NCBI GenBank assembly: GCA_025667525.1
Contig: CM046882.1
Location: forward strand, 503,696,792 to 503,760,791
DNA length: 64,000 nucleotides
From: Glebionis coronaria
Lineage: Eukaryota; Streptophyta; Magnoliopsida; Asterales; Asteraceae
Reading direction: 5' to 3'
Position 1 is the first letter of the stretch, and each line of letters begins with the position of its first letter. A model generated the notes under the pieces. The model saw nothing but the letters and a program-made list of their open reading frames with translations. It searched no databases and was not told the DNA's origin. Both the position numbers and the translations under genes were made by a program. Shown one piece after another: positions 9,501 through 21,883 of the stretch.

Positions 9501-11317
9501 TAATAACTGATTTTTGGTTAGTTAATAAAAAGGTTTGCTTTTGCAAGATCTTTGTTTGCGTTGCTCGTACCCAATTGTAATTGTCGTTGTTTCGTTCTTG
9601 GTATCTTCTCGAATCGATCACGGTTAAAAGTGGAATAGTTGTAATTGGTGACTAAAAAGGGGGAGCTTTGGTCTATAACTACTAAAACGATAAGTGCAGG
9701 AAGTAATAAAATTAAACTAAAAGCAATTACTGGAAATAAACTTGAATAAAGATCAAACAGTAAAATACCTAAACTTGGAGAAAACAGCTTATTCGGAATA
9801 ATTGCTTGATCCGGAATATCAGGGAAATTTAGCTTATTCGGAATAATTCAACTCATGCGGAATAACCTGAAAAAAACTGCTTCATTCGGAATGATTGCTT
9901 CATGCGGAATAAATGGTTGATCCAGAATGTAGTGTTAATCCGGAATAAAATTCTATTCGGAATAAGTGGCCTTCATGCGGAATCATTCTTGATCCGGAAT
10001 AATGTGCTTATGCGGAATAATTAAAAACAAAGCTTCATTCGGAATAATTAATTTACTCGGAATAAAATTTGATCCGGAATAAATGACTTGATGCGGAATG
10101 TTTTAGAAGAAACCTTTATTCGGAATAACTGATCATCCGGAATATTGATTATTCCGGATGGACTAGCTGATTCGGAATATTAAATATTCCGAACCAAAGA
10201 ACTTGATCCGGAATAAATTCTCAAAACCCTTTATCCGGAATAATGAGTTGATCCGGAATCTGGGCAGGAACAGTAATAATAACGAAGAACAGGGGATTAC
10301 TTAACACACGAATTTAACCCAAAATTCACCAAGTTTTTAATCAAAACTTAAACCAATTTAGCCACTAATCATTTACCTATGATAAACATCAATCCAAAAC
10401 AACAAAAATACAAAACCCACTTACTTTTTAAGATCAAACCAATAAAATAAAAAAACTTAGAATTATGAATCAACAAGAAAAGGAAGAACAAGATGATAGA
10501 AAGATTAAATGTAAACTTGTATTGATGATTAAGATTCAAACAATAAAAATGGAAAGATCAAACTTACAAGATTGTGGAAGAAATCAAAGAAAATGAAAAC
10601 CACCTCCTTAAGGGAGTTGGTTCCTACGAACTAGGAAAGAAAATAACAGAATGAAAAAACTTGTCCAAAATTGTGAATGGGAGGAGTATTTATAGGCTTC
10701 CTCCTTGGTTGGTGTGTGGGCTTTCTCCCTTTCTTTTTGTCTTCTCGTCTTTTCAGAAAAGTTGACGTTTTCGATTTCGATTCGGGATTTGTCGACGAAT
10801 AAATTCAACTCGTCTTTTAATTTCTTCATTTGATATACTTGAGTTTCTTTGACATATGTAAATCTTCCATCTTTGGTCCTTCTCTTCGATAAATCTTCAA
10901 ATAGGCCCATTGACTTCAAATCTTTTGCATCTCTTGGACTATAGACTTCGTCTTTTCGTCTTTTCCCCGGGGCTTATTAATTAGGTTAAGGAAAATATGA
11001 AGCGCTCCCATTAAAGAAAACATTCAAGGATACATCAGTACTCCTCGAATCAATCTATTCTACCGACGAAGAATCTGGGTTGTAGGCAAGCGCCGCCCCA
11101 GCAAGTGTTACGCGCTACGTCGAAAGGGGAGATCGCTCGAATCTTCGATAAAACCCGTGAAATCCTATGTTTTCTTCAATATTTATCCGGTTGGCTCTGA
11201 AAACACAACAAACACACAAACCACGCATAATTCCAAACAAATGACATTAAATACGCGTTTTGGTCTTGTTTTAGCAAGAAATAAGTTGTAAAAGGATGGG
11301 TGTTTTCACACCTATCA
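9501..11317 (-). repeat. Element A 3' LTR (1817 bp)
   Basis: It matches the LTR at 32564-34201 along its length. On the minus strand it runs from TGATAGGTGTGAAAACACCC to CAGTTATTA. It contains a run of CGGAAT-centred motifs (about 9790-10265). It is 179 bp longer than the other LTR because of a segment at about 10969-11147 that is absent from the 5' LTR. Confidence 0.9.
9790..10265. repeat. Interspersed CGGAAT motif cluster in the element A LTR
   Basis: About twenty-five copies of the core CGGAAT occur at 10-30-bp spacing, mostly in the forms TTCGGAATAA, ATCCGGAATAA and ATGCGGAATAA, with irregular unique spacers. It is not a head-to-tail tandem array. The same cluster is in the other LTR (about 32855-33325). 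Its position in the LTR suggests binding sites or transcript structure, which is inference. Confidence 0.8.
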
Positions 11318-13263
11318 AATCCCCTACACTTAACCATTGCCATGCCCTCATGCAATGCTTAGTGATAAAGCAAATTTACACTTTTCTCATAATCAATCAA
11401 CCTTGGCCTTATTAACATACTACTAAAACAAAAATAAGAGTACTAAGAGAAATTAAAACTTTAAAGGAAACAAAAGGATAGAAACCATTTTCACTTGAAA
11501 ATAGCTATATGGAGATAACTTGCAAAGAGATCTAAGACTTACATTAGGGCTTCGGTGCTGCGAAGATTTATCACCCTCAAGTTTCACGTTTCCCAAGCTA
11601 AGCTTAAAAATGAGATCATTGTTATTATAAGTTAGCAAAACAAACACTTACACACATGGCTTAATTATATGTTTAAACTCCCTTATTCCTAGGTGTATCT
11701 CTTATATTTTATTTTTGTCTTAGAATGATCATGAAGATGCATTTTTGGAATTATTGCGATAGTTTATTTAGGCTGAAAGCAAAGTAGGACGATTTGATCA
11801 ATAGTTAGCTAAAGGACAAAATCTCTTAAAACTGCTTCTCGGGATATCAAAAAGTTCATATCTTGGCATAACTCGCTTCGCGATTTGAGACCTTTCTCGG
11901 GCCGATATTTGGCATGTACTTCATACTTCATATCTTGAGAGACGTTCTTGAGATAATGGTCTTCTCTTCGTTAATAGAGTTCTTCACTTGGAGTGTTTTT
12001 GAGGGGTACTCCAACTTTGTTGACCACGACTTCATCATTATTTCTTCAATCGCTAATTGGGATTTTGAGATACAACGATCCGCCTCCTTTTCGGACTTGG
12101 ATCTATTTATCCTCATACCTTGTTAGGGTCTTTTCGGATAGACTTCTCCATGATCTTTATGGGAGTTGATTGCTTTTCGTCGCGAGTCTTGATCCTTCAT
12201 ATTGATTTTGGGAATAATGCTTTTCACATCACCTTGGATCTTTAGCAATAAAATGGAATCCTCGTGCCTTGTTAGGGCATTTTTGGACTCGCCAATCTTC
12301 GCGCCCCGCTTCATAAGTTATGCCTTGGCTATGAACTCTTATCATTACCGAGCAACTTTTAAACGATCTTGGGCTAGAAGCTAAGTAAGTTTTCAAATCG
12401 TACGACCTTAATTATTGCAGATAAATTATTAGCAAGTGATGGGAGAATAGGCAGATAATCACACCAAGTGTGCTTGTGCAAGAATACCGACTTATAATTG
12501 ACTCTATCATTTCTCGTTCTCCACAATTTAAAATCTCAAGTAATGAGACTCGTGGATGCTTAGCCTAATAAACCAATTAAGGTCTACGTGGTTAAGGATA
12601 CTAGCTAGAATAAACTTGGATAAGTCTATTCGGGTTGAGTCAAAATAATCGCAACGGGCCTAATATGTCAAAGATTTCAAAACTAGCTACACCACTTTAT
12701 TAATATTTTTGACTTTATTGCGGGATATATACATATGAAAGCAACGATAAAAATTTAAAAATTACGACTAAATGGCCAAAGTTAATTAAAAATTTGAAAA
12801 ATGCTGAAAAAGATGATTTTCTGGTTAAATGAAGGCATTTTAATGGAAAAGTCCACTTAAAACTTCGATAGAAGTCTCCCCTACACTTAAGATAAACATT
12901 GTCCTCAATGTTTAAGCATGTGGGAAAAGTCTCCCCTACACTTATGACATTGTGCACGTTGGTTAAATCAAGCTAAGGAAGAGGCGACTAAAGTGATCAA
13001 TTTCAAATGTGAGTATGAAGAAAATTGAATCACGATAGTTGAGAGATAGAACCGGTATTTGCGGATAACATGGGAGCACGGTTCTTCAAAGATTCCAAGA
13101 GTGCACTTATCCCTGTAATCACATCACCATACAAACACAAGCAACCTATATAGCTCCCCCTACACTTAGAATGAAAAACGGGAAAGGGGGATAGATACTC
13201 GGGTTGCCTCCCGAGGAGCGCTTGTTTTTGTTAACCAAGTCACGAGCTTGACTCGGTCCCGAA
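11318..13263 (-). other. Element A region between integrase and 3' LTR, non-coding
   Basis: This is the internal 3' region of element A. Athila elements often carry an envelope-like ORF here, but only short frames without features remain. The polypurine tract GTAGGGGATT (minus strand) abuts the 3' LTR at 11318-11327. Parts are homologous to the matching region of element B (for example CATTGTCCTCAA near 12898 and 23298), so the two families are related. Confidence 0.6.
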
Positions 13264-16200
13264 CTAATTCATGGGAAACGTGGTGAGGGATGGAATCATC
13301 TCATGAGAGATGTCCTCATCAAAGTACAACTTCAGACGCTGGCCATTCACCTTAAAATTGGGCCCATTTGGCTGAGAAAGCTCAATGGTCCCATAGGGAA
13401 AGACATTGGCGATGGTGAATGGACCAGACCAGCGGCTCTTCAACTTGCCCGAGAAGATCTTCAACCGAGAGTTAAAAAGTAAGACTTGATCACCAACGTG
13501 GAACTCTCGGTTCTTGATTTTAGCATCGTGGACAATCTTGGTCTTCTCCTTGTAGATCAATGAGTTCTCGTAAGCTTCATTCCTCAATTCATGTAGCTCG
13601 TTGAGTTGAATCTTGCGAAGATCACCGGCTTTGTTGATGTCGAAGTTAGCCCACTTCAAGGCCCAGTATGCCTTATGTTCCAGCTCGATGGGGAAGTGGC
13701 ATGCTTTCCCGTACACAAGACGATAAGGTGTACAACCAATCGGCGTCTTATAGGCGGTACGGAAAGCCCACAGAGCATCATCAAGTTTGTCGGCCCACGA
13801 GGCACGATGCTCTCCCACAGTACGTTCCAAAATTCTCTTTAATCCACGGTTGGATATCTCGGCTTGACCGTTGGTTTGAGGATGGTAAGCGGTGGAAAGA
13901 CGGTGATTGACACCATACTTAGCCATGACTCTTGCAAATTGATCATTGCAAATAGGAGTCCCGCGGTCGCTGATTATAGCAAGAGGAACACCGAATCGAG
14001 CAAATAGTTGTTTTAAGAAATTACAAACCACCCTCGCGTCGTTAGTGGGTAAAGCTTTGGCTTCAACCCATTTGGAAACGTAGACAACAGCGACAAGGAT
14101 GTCTTTGTTGCCTTTAGAAGAAGGGAATGGCCCCATAAAGTCGATGCCCCATATATCAAAGATTTCACATTCTTGTATGAAATTTTGAGGCATCTCATCT
14201 TTATGTGTGATCTTGCCTTGTTTTTGGCAAGCATCACAATGTTTAACCATTTCGTGAGCATCACGATAAATGGTGGGCCAATAACATCCCGAGTCAAACA
14301 CTTTTTTGGCGGTGTAGTTGGGACCAAAGTGACCACCGGTGGGTCCTTTATGGCAAGCCTTGAGAATGTCCAAAGCGGCCGGTCCGTCAACACATCGGCG
14401 AATAATCAAGTCAGCGCATTGTTTGAATAGAAAAGGGTCATCCCAAAAGTAAGTCTTAACATCATTCAAGAACTTCTTCTTTTGTTGGGATGTTAACCCT
14501 TTGATGAGAACACCACCCGCTAAGTAGTTTACAATATCAGCAAACCACGGGGTGTCATCCAGATTGAGATTAATAGACATTAAGGTCTCAAGGGGAAAAG
14601 AGTCATTGATCTCTTTGTTCGGATGATCCCCTTCATATGGATCCTCAAGTCTACTAAGATGATCCGCGGCTAGGTTTTCGGCTCCCTTCTTGTCACTAAT
14701 TTCAATGTTGAATTCTTGAAGGAGTAAAACCCAGCGAAGAAGTCTTGGCTTAGAGTCGTGCTTAGTCATCAAGTACTTCAACGCGGAATGGTCCGTGTAT
14801 ACGATTGTGGTGGATAAAACAAGATAGGGGCGAAATTTTTCAAAAGCATAGACAACAGCTAAAAGCTCTTTTTCGGTTGTCGTATAATGCAATTAAGCCC
14901 CCGTCATTGTTTTGCTAGCATAATGGATTGGTTGGAAGTGTTTATTCACTCTTTGGCCCAAAACCGCTCCAATAGAAAAGTCGCTAGCATCGCACATCAA
15001 CTCAAAAGGCAGCTCCCAATTAGGGGTAACCAAGACCGGTGCCTTAGTTAGCTTATCCTTAAGAAGATTGAAGGCTTCGAGACACTCTTTAGAAAAGATA
15101 AAAGGAGTATCTTTTTCCAAGAGGTGGGTCATCGGGCGAGCGATTTTAGAGAAATCCTGAATGAATCGACGATAGAAGCCCGCATGACCCAGAAAACTTC
15201 TCACACCCTTCACGGTTGAAGGTGGAGGTAATTTGGCTATGACATCTACTTTAGCACGGTCGACTTCAAGACCGGCTTTTGAAATTTTTTGTCCTAGCAT
15301 AATGCCTTCTTTTACCATAAAATGGCATTTTTCCCAATTTAGAACAAGGCAAGTGTCTTCGCACCGCTTAAGCATACGTTCTAAATTGGCAAGGCAAGAA
15401 GAGAATGAATCCCCAAAGACCGAGAAATCATCCATGAAGACTTCCATGGTTTGCTCAACCATGTCATGGAAGATAGCCAACATGCACCTTTGGAAAGTCC
15501 CGGGGGCATTGCATAAGCCAAAAGGCATCCTTTTGTAAGCAAATGTGCCATAGGGACAAGTGAATGTTGTCTTCTCTTGATCTTGGGGATCGATGGGTAT
15601 TTGGAAATAACCCGAGAAACCATCAAGAAAGCAGTAATATTCATTACCCGCTAAACGTTCAAGCATTTGGTCCATAAAAGGAAGAGGGAAATGATCCTTT
15701 CTCGTGGCATCATTGAGTTTGCGGTAGTCTATACAAACTCTCCACCCAGTAACGAGACGTGTAGGAATCAACTCGTTGTTTTGATTGGGCACAACGGTAA
15801 TTCCGCCTTTCTTAGGCACACAATGGACTGGACTAACCCATGGTGAATCCAAAATAGGATAAATCATGCCCGCATCAAGAAGTTTGATAACCTCTTTTTT
15901 TATAACGTCATGGATTTTAGGATTCACCCTTCGTTGGCTTTGAATTGTGGGCTTAAATTCGTCCTCCATTAGAATTTTATGTGTGCAAAAGTGAGGATCA
16001 ATTCCACGAATATCGAAGATTTTCCAAGCGATAGCTCTTTTATGTTTCTTCAATACGGCGATAAGTCGGGATTTTTCTTCTTCTTTCAGGTCCTTTGCGA
16101 TGATGACCGGTAACTTCTTGTTTTCTTCAAGGAAAACGTACTCTAGATGAGGAGGTAGGTCCTTAAGCTCAAGAGTAGGAGGATCCTCAATAGATACGAT

Positions 16201-16376
16201 GGATCATCATTAGTCACCTCTTTAGGAGAAGGAGGAGAAAGCGGGTCTTCATTGAGAAGTTTCTCAATTGTACGAATGTCTTCATCCCAATCGGTGGAAG
16301 AATCATCATACTTAAGATCGAGAGGACCCAAGCTAGCTTCGAAATCATCCAAGTCACTTTCTCCAAAAGGAGTCAA
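13264..16376 (-). pseudogene. Element A pol: reverse transcriptase, RNase H, integrase (broken)
   Basis: 16376-16190 is a linker in one frame; a frameshift near 16190 moves to the next. From about 16053 the reverse transcriptase runs, with V-P-K-K-G-G, the block G-F-S-G-Y-F-Q-I-P-I and the catalytic F-M-D-D near 15435. RNase H begins before 14900 and is cut by a TAA at 14893-14895 where relatives have a Gln codon (one C to T change). It continues with [11 protein letters not shown]. The integrase has H-K-G-P-T-G-G-H and C-D-A-C-Q (zinc site), then the catalytic triad region with G-I-D-F-M-G, S-D-R-G-T and N-G-Q-A-E. It ends at 13264 without a chromodomain. The long open stretch (542 codons) shows the decay is recent. 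Confidence 0.9.
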
Positions 16377-16508
16377 TGACGAAGCAATTGAGGCAACGGT
16401 CTCAACATTGGGTAGAGAAGAGAGAGTACTTTTGCAAGCATCATGAAAGTGTTCTTCACAAGCCTCATCGAGAACATCAATAGCATTAACACTCTCATAT
16501 GAATAAGG

Positions 16509-18129
16509 TTACTTAGAAATCTTACCCATGTTGAAGACAATTTTATCGTCACCAACTCTCATGATTATTTCGCCCGCGGCTACATCAATGAGAGTGCGAC
16601 CGGTCCTCAAGAAGGGACGTCCAACGATTAATGGAACACGAGGATCCATTTCGTAGTCAACGACAACGAAATCCGCCGGGAAGGTGAATTTGTCAACGCC
16701 AACAAAGACGTCTTCGGCTATCCCCACTGGATAAGCAACCGTACGGTTAGCTAATTCCAAAGTCATTTTGGTGGGGACTAGCTCGGGGAGAGATAATTGC
16801 TTCCAAACACTTAAAGGCATTAAGTTTATACTGGCACCTAGATCGGCTAGGGCCATGCAATTCTCTACTCCCGGGAAGTTGCAAGGAATCAAGAAGCGAC
16901 CCGGATCACCAAGTTTGGTAGGCAATTTCCTTAAGAGAACGGCGGAGCAATTCTCATTAAGTTGGGTCTGAGCAATGTCAAGAAGCTTCTCCTTGTCACT
17001 TAGAAGATCTTTAAACATCTTCGCGTATTTAGGCATGTGAGCGAGAGCCTCGGCAAACGAGATGTTAAAATTCAATTGTTTAAACATTTTTAGAAAGTTT
17101 GAAACTTGAATATCATCCTTGCTCTTTTGCTTCTCTTTCCTAAACCTTGAAGGATAAGGTATATTGGATGAAGAAGAAGGCTTTAGGGGAGTAGGCTCAC
17201 TCACAACCATGGGTGGTGGGGTAATGGGGGTAGAAGGCAAAGGAGGTGGGGAAAGTTGCTCTTTTTCCTTGTTCACAATCACGGGTGGAGGTGTAGGAAG
17301 CTCGGGTTCCGTATAACCTTTTCCACTACCAGTGGTGATTGCTTTCATCTCCCCTCTTGGATTCGCAACGGTATTACTCAGAAGAGTACCCGAAGAAGAG
17401 GGTTGATTACCTTGGAAGAGCGAACCGATCATATCACGTATGTTAAGCGCTTGAGTGCTGAAAGAGTCTCTCATGTCTGCACGAATATCATTGCTTTGTT
17501 TCGCCATGTCATTCCTTAGCTTGGCTCGAATATCGTTCCCTTGTTTCGCCATTTCTCCCTTCAAGTTGATGAATTGACTCTGAAGATTCGTCACCATCTC
17601 TCTATTAGTCTTTATGAACGTCTCGACGTCTGGATTCAATGCCATCGGTGGATTGAGAGGTGGAGCTTGGTAAGCTTGAGAATTTCCTTGAGGTGGGTAT
17701 GGGTTTCTTTGGGATTGATTGTTAGCACGAGGTTGGGATTGGTTGTTTCGGTTATAGCTTTGTTGTTGGTTTTGGTTTGGAGGAGGAAAACCGGGTGGAG
17801 CAAAATAGTTGTTTGAACGATAACTTAGCAAGCTACGGTCTCCTTGAGGACGAGCTTGATAGCCTCCTGTGGGATAAGTACCGTATGCCGCGTTAACGTT
17901 TTCACAAAAATTTCCTTGAGTGGAAGGACAATCATTGTAAGAATGAGGACCACCACATGTGTCACAACAAATAGAAACGGCTTTAGCTTGTTGAAAGTGG
18001 TTTGTGGCCATGGTCATGAAATTCTTGTTCATCTCAGCGATTTGTTGGGTAAGTTCGGTTATCTCGGGATTGGAAGTAGTAGAAGAAACATTGACTCTCG
18101 AGTTAGATCTTTAGGATGCGGATGAATCC
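16509..18129 (-). pseudogene. Element A gag C-terminal part and aspartic protease
   Basis: On the minus strand from 18129: a short stretch with a TAA just inside the edge, then a zinc-knuckle-like C-D-T-C-G-G-P-H-S-Y-N-D-C near 17960. This is followed by an Asn/Gln/Pro-rich segment and the protease, with A-L-A-D-L-G-A-S-I-N-L near 16845 and P-L-I-V-G-R-P-F-L-R downstream. The frame stops at 16509. The upstream part of gag lies 13.7 kb away at 31866-32353, because element B sits between them. About 200 codons expected between the two parts are missing. Confidence 0.85.
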
Positions 18130-21100
18130 TGATGTAGTGTTTTTACTACCCTTTAGGAAAAGAGCAATAAAATAGGGCAAGTGAGCACGACGATTTAGGA
18201 AAACCGTGTGTAAATGACCCTAAGTGAGTTCGTTCTCGAGGAGGCTAGTGTGTTGTGAATTGAATTGATTTTGATTGATGATTTTATTAAGAAGAAAAGA
18301 AAAGAAAATAGAAATGAGAAAGAAAGACGGTTACGAAAACGGATTAAACTAAGTCGAAAAAGACGTTCACGTAAACCTGTAAAAAACTACAAAATTAAAA
18401 TTTTAACCTAAAATTTCCTAAAAATTACTAAAAATCTACAATAATATTCTAAGAGTTTACAAAAAATCCAAACTTGCTAAAACCTTTTAATTAATTAGAT
18501 AATGACTTTTTAATGCTAATTAAAGCCCTAAAAATCACAATTAATTATTAAAAAGCCGTAAACAAGATTTTAAAGTTTTTAAACCTCAAAAATATCCTAA
18601 TTAAGCTAAAAAGTATTTTTTAAAATTTTAAAACCAAATTAAACTATTTTTAAACACTTAAAAACTATTAAAATCTATTAAAAATTAAATTAATTCTAGA
18701 AAATAATTAAAAAGCCCTAAACATATTTGGAAAGTTACAAAATTTCTAATTTAGTGTCTACAATCTAGGAAAAATGAAAAAAGTAGAAAAGTTAAACTTT
18801 CAATTTTTAATAATAAAATAATAATAAAATATTCAAAAAATTCAAAGTTTATAAAAAAATTCTAAAAAATTACCAAAAATCTAAAATAATGTAACTAAAA
18901 CAGAAATGCAATCAAAAGTTTCTAAATCCTATTTAATAATTTTATATTAGATTTTAAACTTGGTTAAAAACCCTAAAATCCTATAAAATCAAAAATAAGA
19001 CTTTTTGAAAACTTTTTGTGATGTAAACCTCAAGTTGTTTAAATAAAAACTAAAAACATTTTTTATAAAAATTAAAAACTAATTTATCTATTTTTTAACT
19101 AATTAACAAAATACGGGTAAATAAAAAATAATAAAAAATAAATAAAAAAAGAGAAAAAAGGAAACTTAGCTAAGAAAAATCCTAAACTCTATTACAGTCC
19201 TAGGAAAAATGCTACTTGTCTAAAAAGCTAAGCCAATAAAGCCCACAATAGCTTATTTAGCTACGGCTTAAAATGGAAAAGCCCAAATACAAACGTGTTA
19301 AATAACTTATGAAAACACCCTTGGTCAGTAAAAGACCCAAGGGCGCAATGGTAGTGAGTGTGTGTGGTGAGATGGATGGCGCAGGTTCGAGTCCTGGCCA
19401 GCCCTTTTTGAACTAAACTTTTTTTTTTAACTTTTAAAACTCAAGCCAGCAATCTTAACTTACTCAAAATCTCAAACTTCAATCCAAAATAAACAAGATT
19501 AAGCCTTATAATCAATAAAACGTGCCCAGATTACTTTTTGATGAACACAAGGAAAACTTGATATCTTCACATGTGAAAACTTGGAACAAGAGGACTTGTC
19601 CTTGCTTTTGTGGTGTTTTTGATGGACAATAGGGCACCCCTACACTCAGTTGGAGTGTAGGGAGTCAAGTAAACACAAGAAAAACACAAAACTTAGCCAA
19701 AAAATTACACAAACAAGCACACAAGTTTCTGATGAAGCTATATGGGTCTGAGATAATTTTGCTGATTCAATTGGTACTCAAATGAAATTCAAAACTCAAT
19801 ATCATGCATATAAGTCAATAACAAGGCATAAAAACAGTACACAATCCTACTCAAACCTATTATCTAACAATTAGCAAGATCTTGTGAGCAAAATTCCACA
19901 AAAATCAGTCAAACAAGCACTTTCTGATTTTGAACACTTAAGCCAACTTTTTATGCATGCAACTGATTTAAAACTCATCCAAACTGAAAACCAAACTAGC
20001 CTAAAACCTATTGATACCCTATTGAGTGATTCTAAACTGGTTTTTAACTCAAAATCTTTCAAAATGCTCAGTTAATAAGCAGATCCAAACACCCCTTTAA
20101 ATCTTAAGAAACAAAATTTCAAAGCAAATCAAATCAAACTCTTAACCAAACTGATTTCAACTGCTATTAACATGCATATAACCAATCAAGAGAACAATAT
20201 CAGTCAATTAAACAACACTTAAAACAATTTTCATGCAATTCACACAAATCACATAAATCATACACTTTCTGAAAACTAAAAATGAAACAAGGGTTTTACC
20301 TTGTTGGGCCTACATCCAGGCCCAACCAAGGCTGCTTAGCCTTCTCCAACAGACCCGGGTCTGTGCAGGACCTTGGGCAAATCAAGCCTCCACTTGAAAC
20401 CTGCCAAAAATCAATGAAAAAACACAAGATACAAATCTGATTTTTTTAAAACCTTTCAAAACCTTATCAAAACTTGTGAACCTTGAACTAGGAACACTTT
20501 TTGAAAACAAGTTAAAAAACAAGAATGTTACTCCACTTTCACTTCATAACATCTTGGATTTCTGAGATCAACAACCTTTTTTGAAACCTTTTTGAAAACT
20601 GAAATAAACACCAAATGTTTATCAAAAGAAATATGGAACTCAGATTCTCAAGCATGCACCAAATTTCAAAAAACAATAAAAGGAATTACGATTTATCCAA
20701 AAAATAACAACTTTATAATATTTTAAAAAAGGATTACAAATGCTTGAATAAAAATCTGGAACAAAATATAGGGACACATGCGTCACCTATATATACTACT
20801 GAAAGGAAAATTCTAGATAACTAAACCCTAATCAAGGAAATTCCTATGTTGCCCTTGAAGTCTTGCTGATTTGAAATTCGTCAAAGGGTATCATGCGATC
20901 TTGTACTTGGCCAGCTGTTGGAACTTCATCTTGGACGTTTGTTTGGTCTTGGGGACCAAGGAGTTGATTTCAAACGTTGGATGTGTCCCCTCCTAGGGTT
21001 TTGTGGAAAGGGACAGGGCAGGGGACCATGGGGGAGGCACATGGGGTGAGTGTAAAGGGAATATGGTGAGTGGGTTTTGTTTAGGCTTGGCTTAATCATC

Positions 21101-21883
21101 AATCTGGAAAACATTAGAAGAAAACCCTTTGTTTTGAGAGATTTAGGTTTTAGGGTTTATAGGATTAAGTGGGGTGAAGAACTGGTGTTAGATTAGTTTA
21201 GAAACTAATCAAGTTTAAAAAACGTGTTTGCCTCCAAAGTTTTATTCAGTTTAAAACTGAGTAAATAAAAAAGTTGGGTGGATTCTGACGTGGGGGAAAG
21301 GAAGGTTTTCATTGGGTATTTGACTGGTCAAGGTGACGTGGAGATTGGTGATTGGAGGGTGTATGTTTGGCTGTCTCCCAATTTTAGTCCCTCAAAGTTC
21401 TTCTTTCCTTCATGTTGTAATAAATCAGTACAAACCCCATTTCCTTTGTAATTATCTTTGGCAAACTTGTCATTTTTGGCACAAGTACTTTGTAACTTTT
21501 AAACAAGGGCCATTAATGCACATTCTTCATTCTCCAAGGACTTCTTTTGTAACATCTTGATAATTTAGGGACCTCAATGCATTTTATGAGTTTTGCAAGG
21601 GTATAAATTGCCAAGTCTTCAAAAATGAGGGACCAATGTTGACAATCTTCAATTCTGCAAGGACCATTTTGGAAATTCCAGATTCGGGCCCGGTTCATTG
21701 TGCGGCTTCGTTTCCCGTGTTCGTTTTTGATTGATTATTGTGATCTTTTTGTCTTTTCCTCAATATCCGTACCTAAAATACACAAGTAACAAACACGAGC
21801 ATATATTTGGCAGTTTTAATGATATTTTATGCATTTTAAGCCCGATTTGGACGATGAGACTATGTATAAAAGCAGTCTCATCA
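18130..21883 (-). repeat. Element B LTR, left copy (3754 bp)
   Basis: Read on the minus strand it starts TGATGAGACTGC and ends AACACTACATCA. It is nearly identical to 27797-31551, with scattered substitutions and small indels. It is very long for an LTR and mostly AT-rich without ORFs. It contains a tRNA-like Pol III promoter segment at about 19335-19430. The start is preceded on the internal side by a purine tract (complement of CTCCCCCAT, 21884-21892), so this is the 3' LTR. Confidence 0.88.
19341..19428 (+). repeat. tRNA-derived (SINE-like) segment with A and B boxes, in LTR
   Basis: An A-box-like GGGCGCAATGGTAGTGAG is at 19341-19358 and a perfect B box GGTTCGAGTCC at 19384-19394. A T5 run (19405-19409) and a T10 run (19419-19428) follow and would terminate Pol III. 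It does not fold as a complete tRNA. It lies antisense to element B. The same segment is at 29007-29096 in the other LTR. Confidence 0.6.

Noticed and set aside
13606..15538. Several plus-strand frames of 78-101 codons
   Set aside because: All are antisense shadows of the element A pol gene.
19341..19428. Functional tRNA gene
   Set aside because: A and B boxes are present, but I cannot fold acceptor, anticodon and T arms, and the segment sits in both LTR copies. It is better read as a SINE-like tRNA relic.
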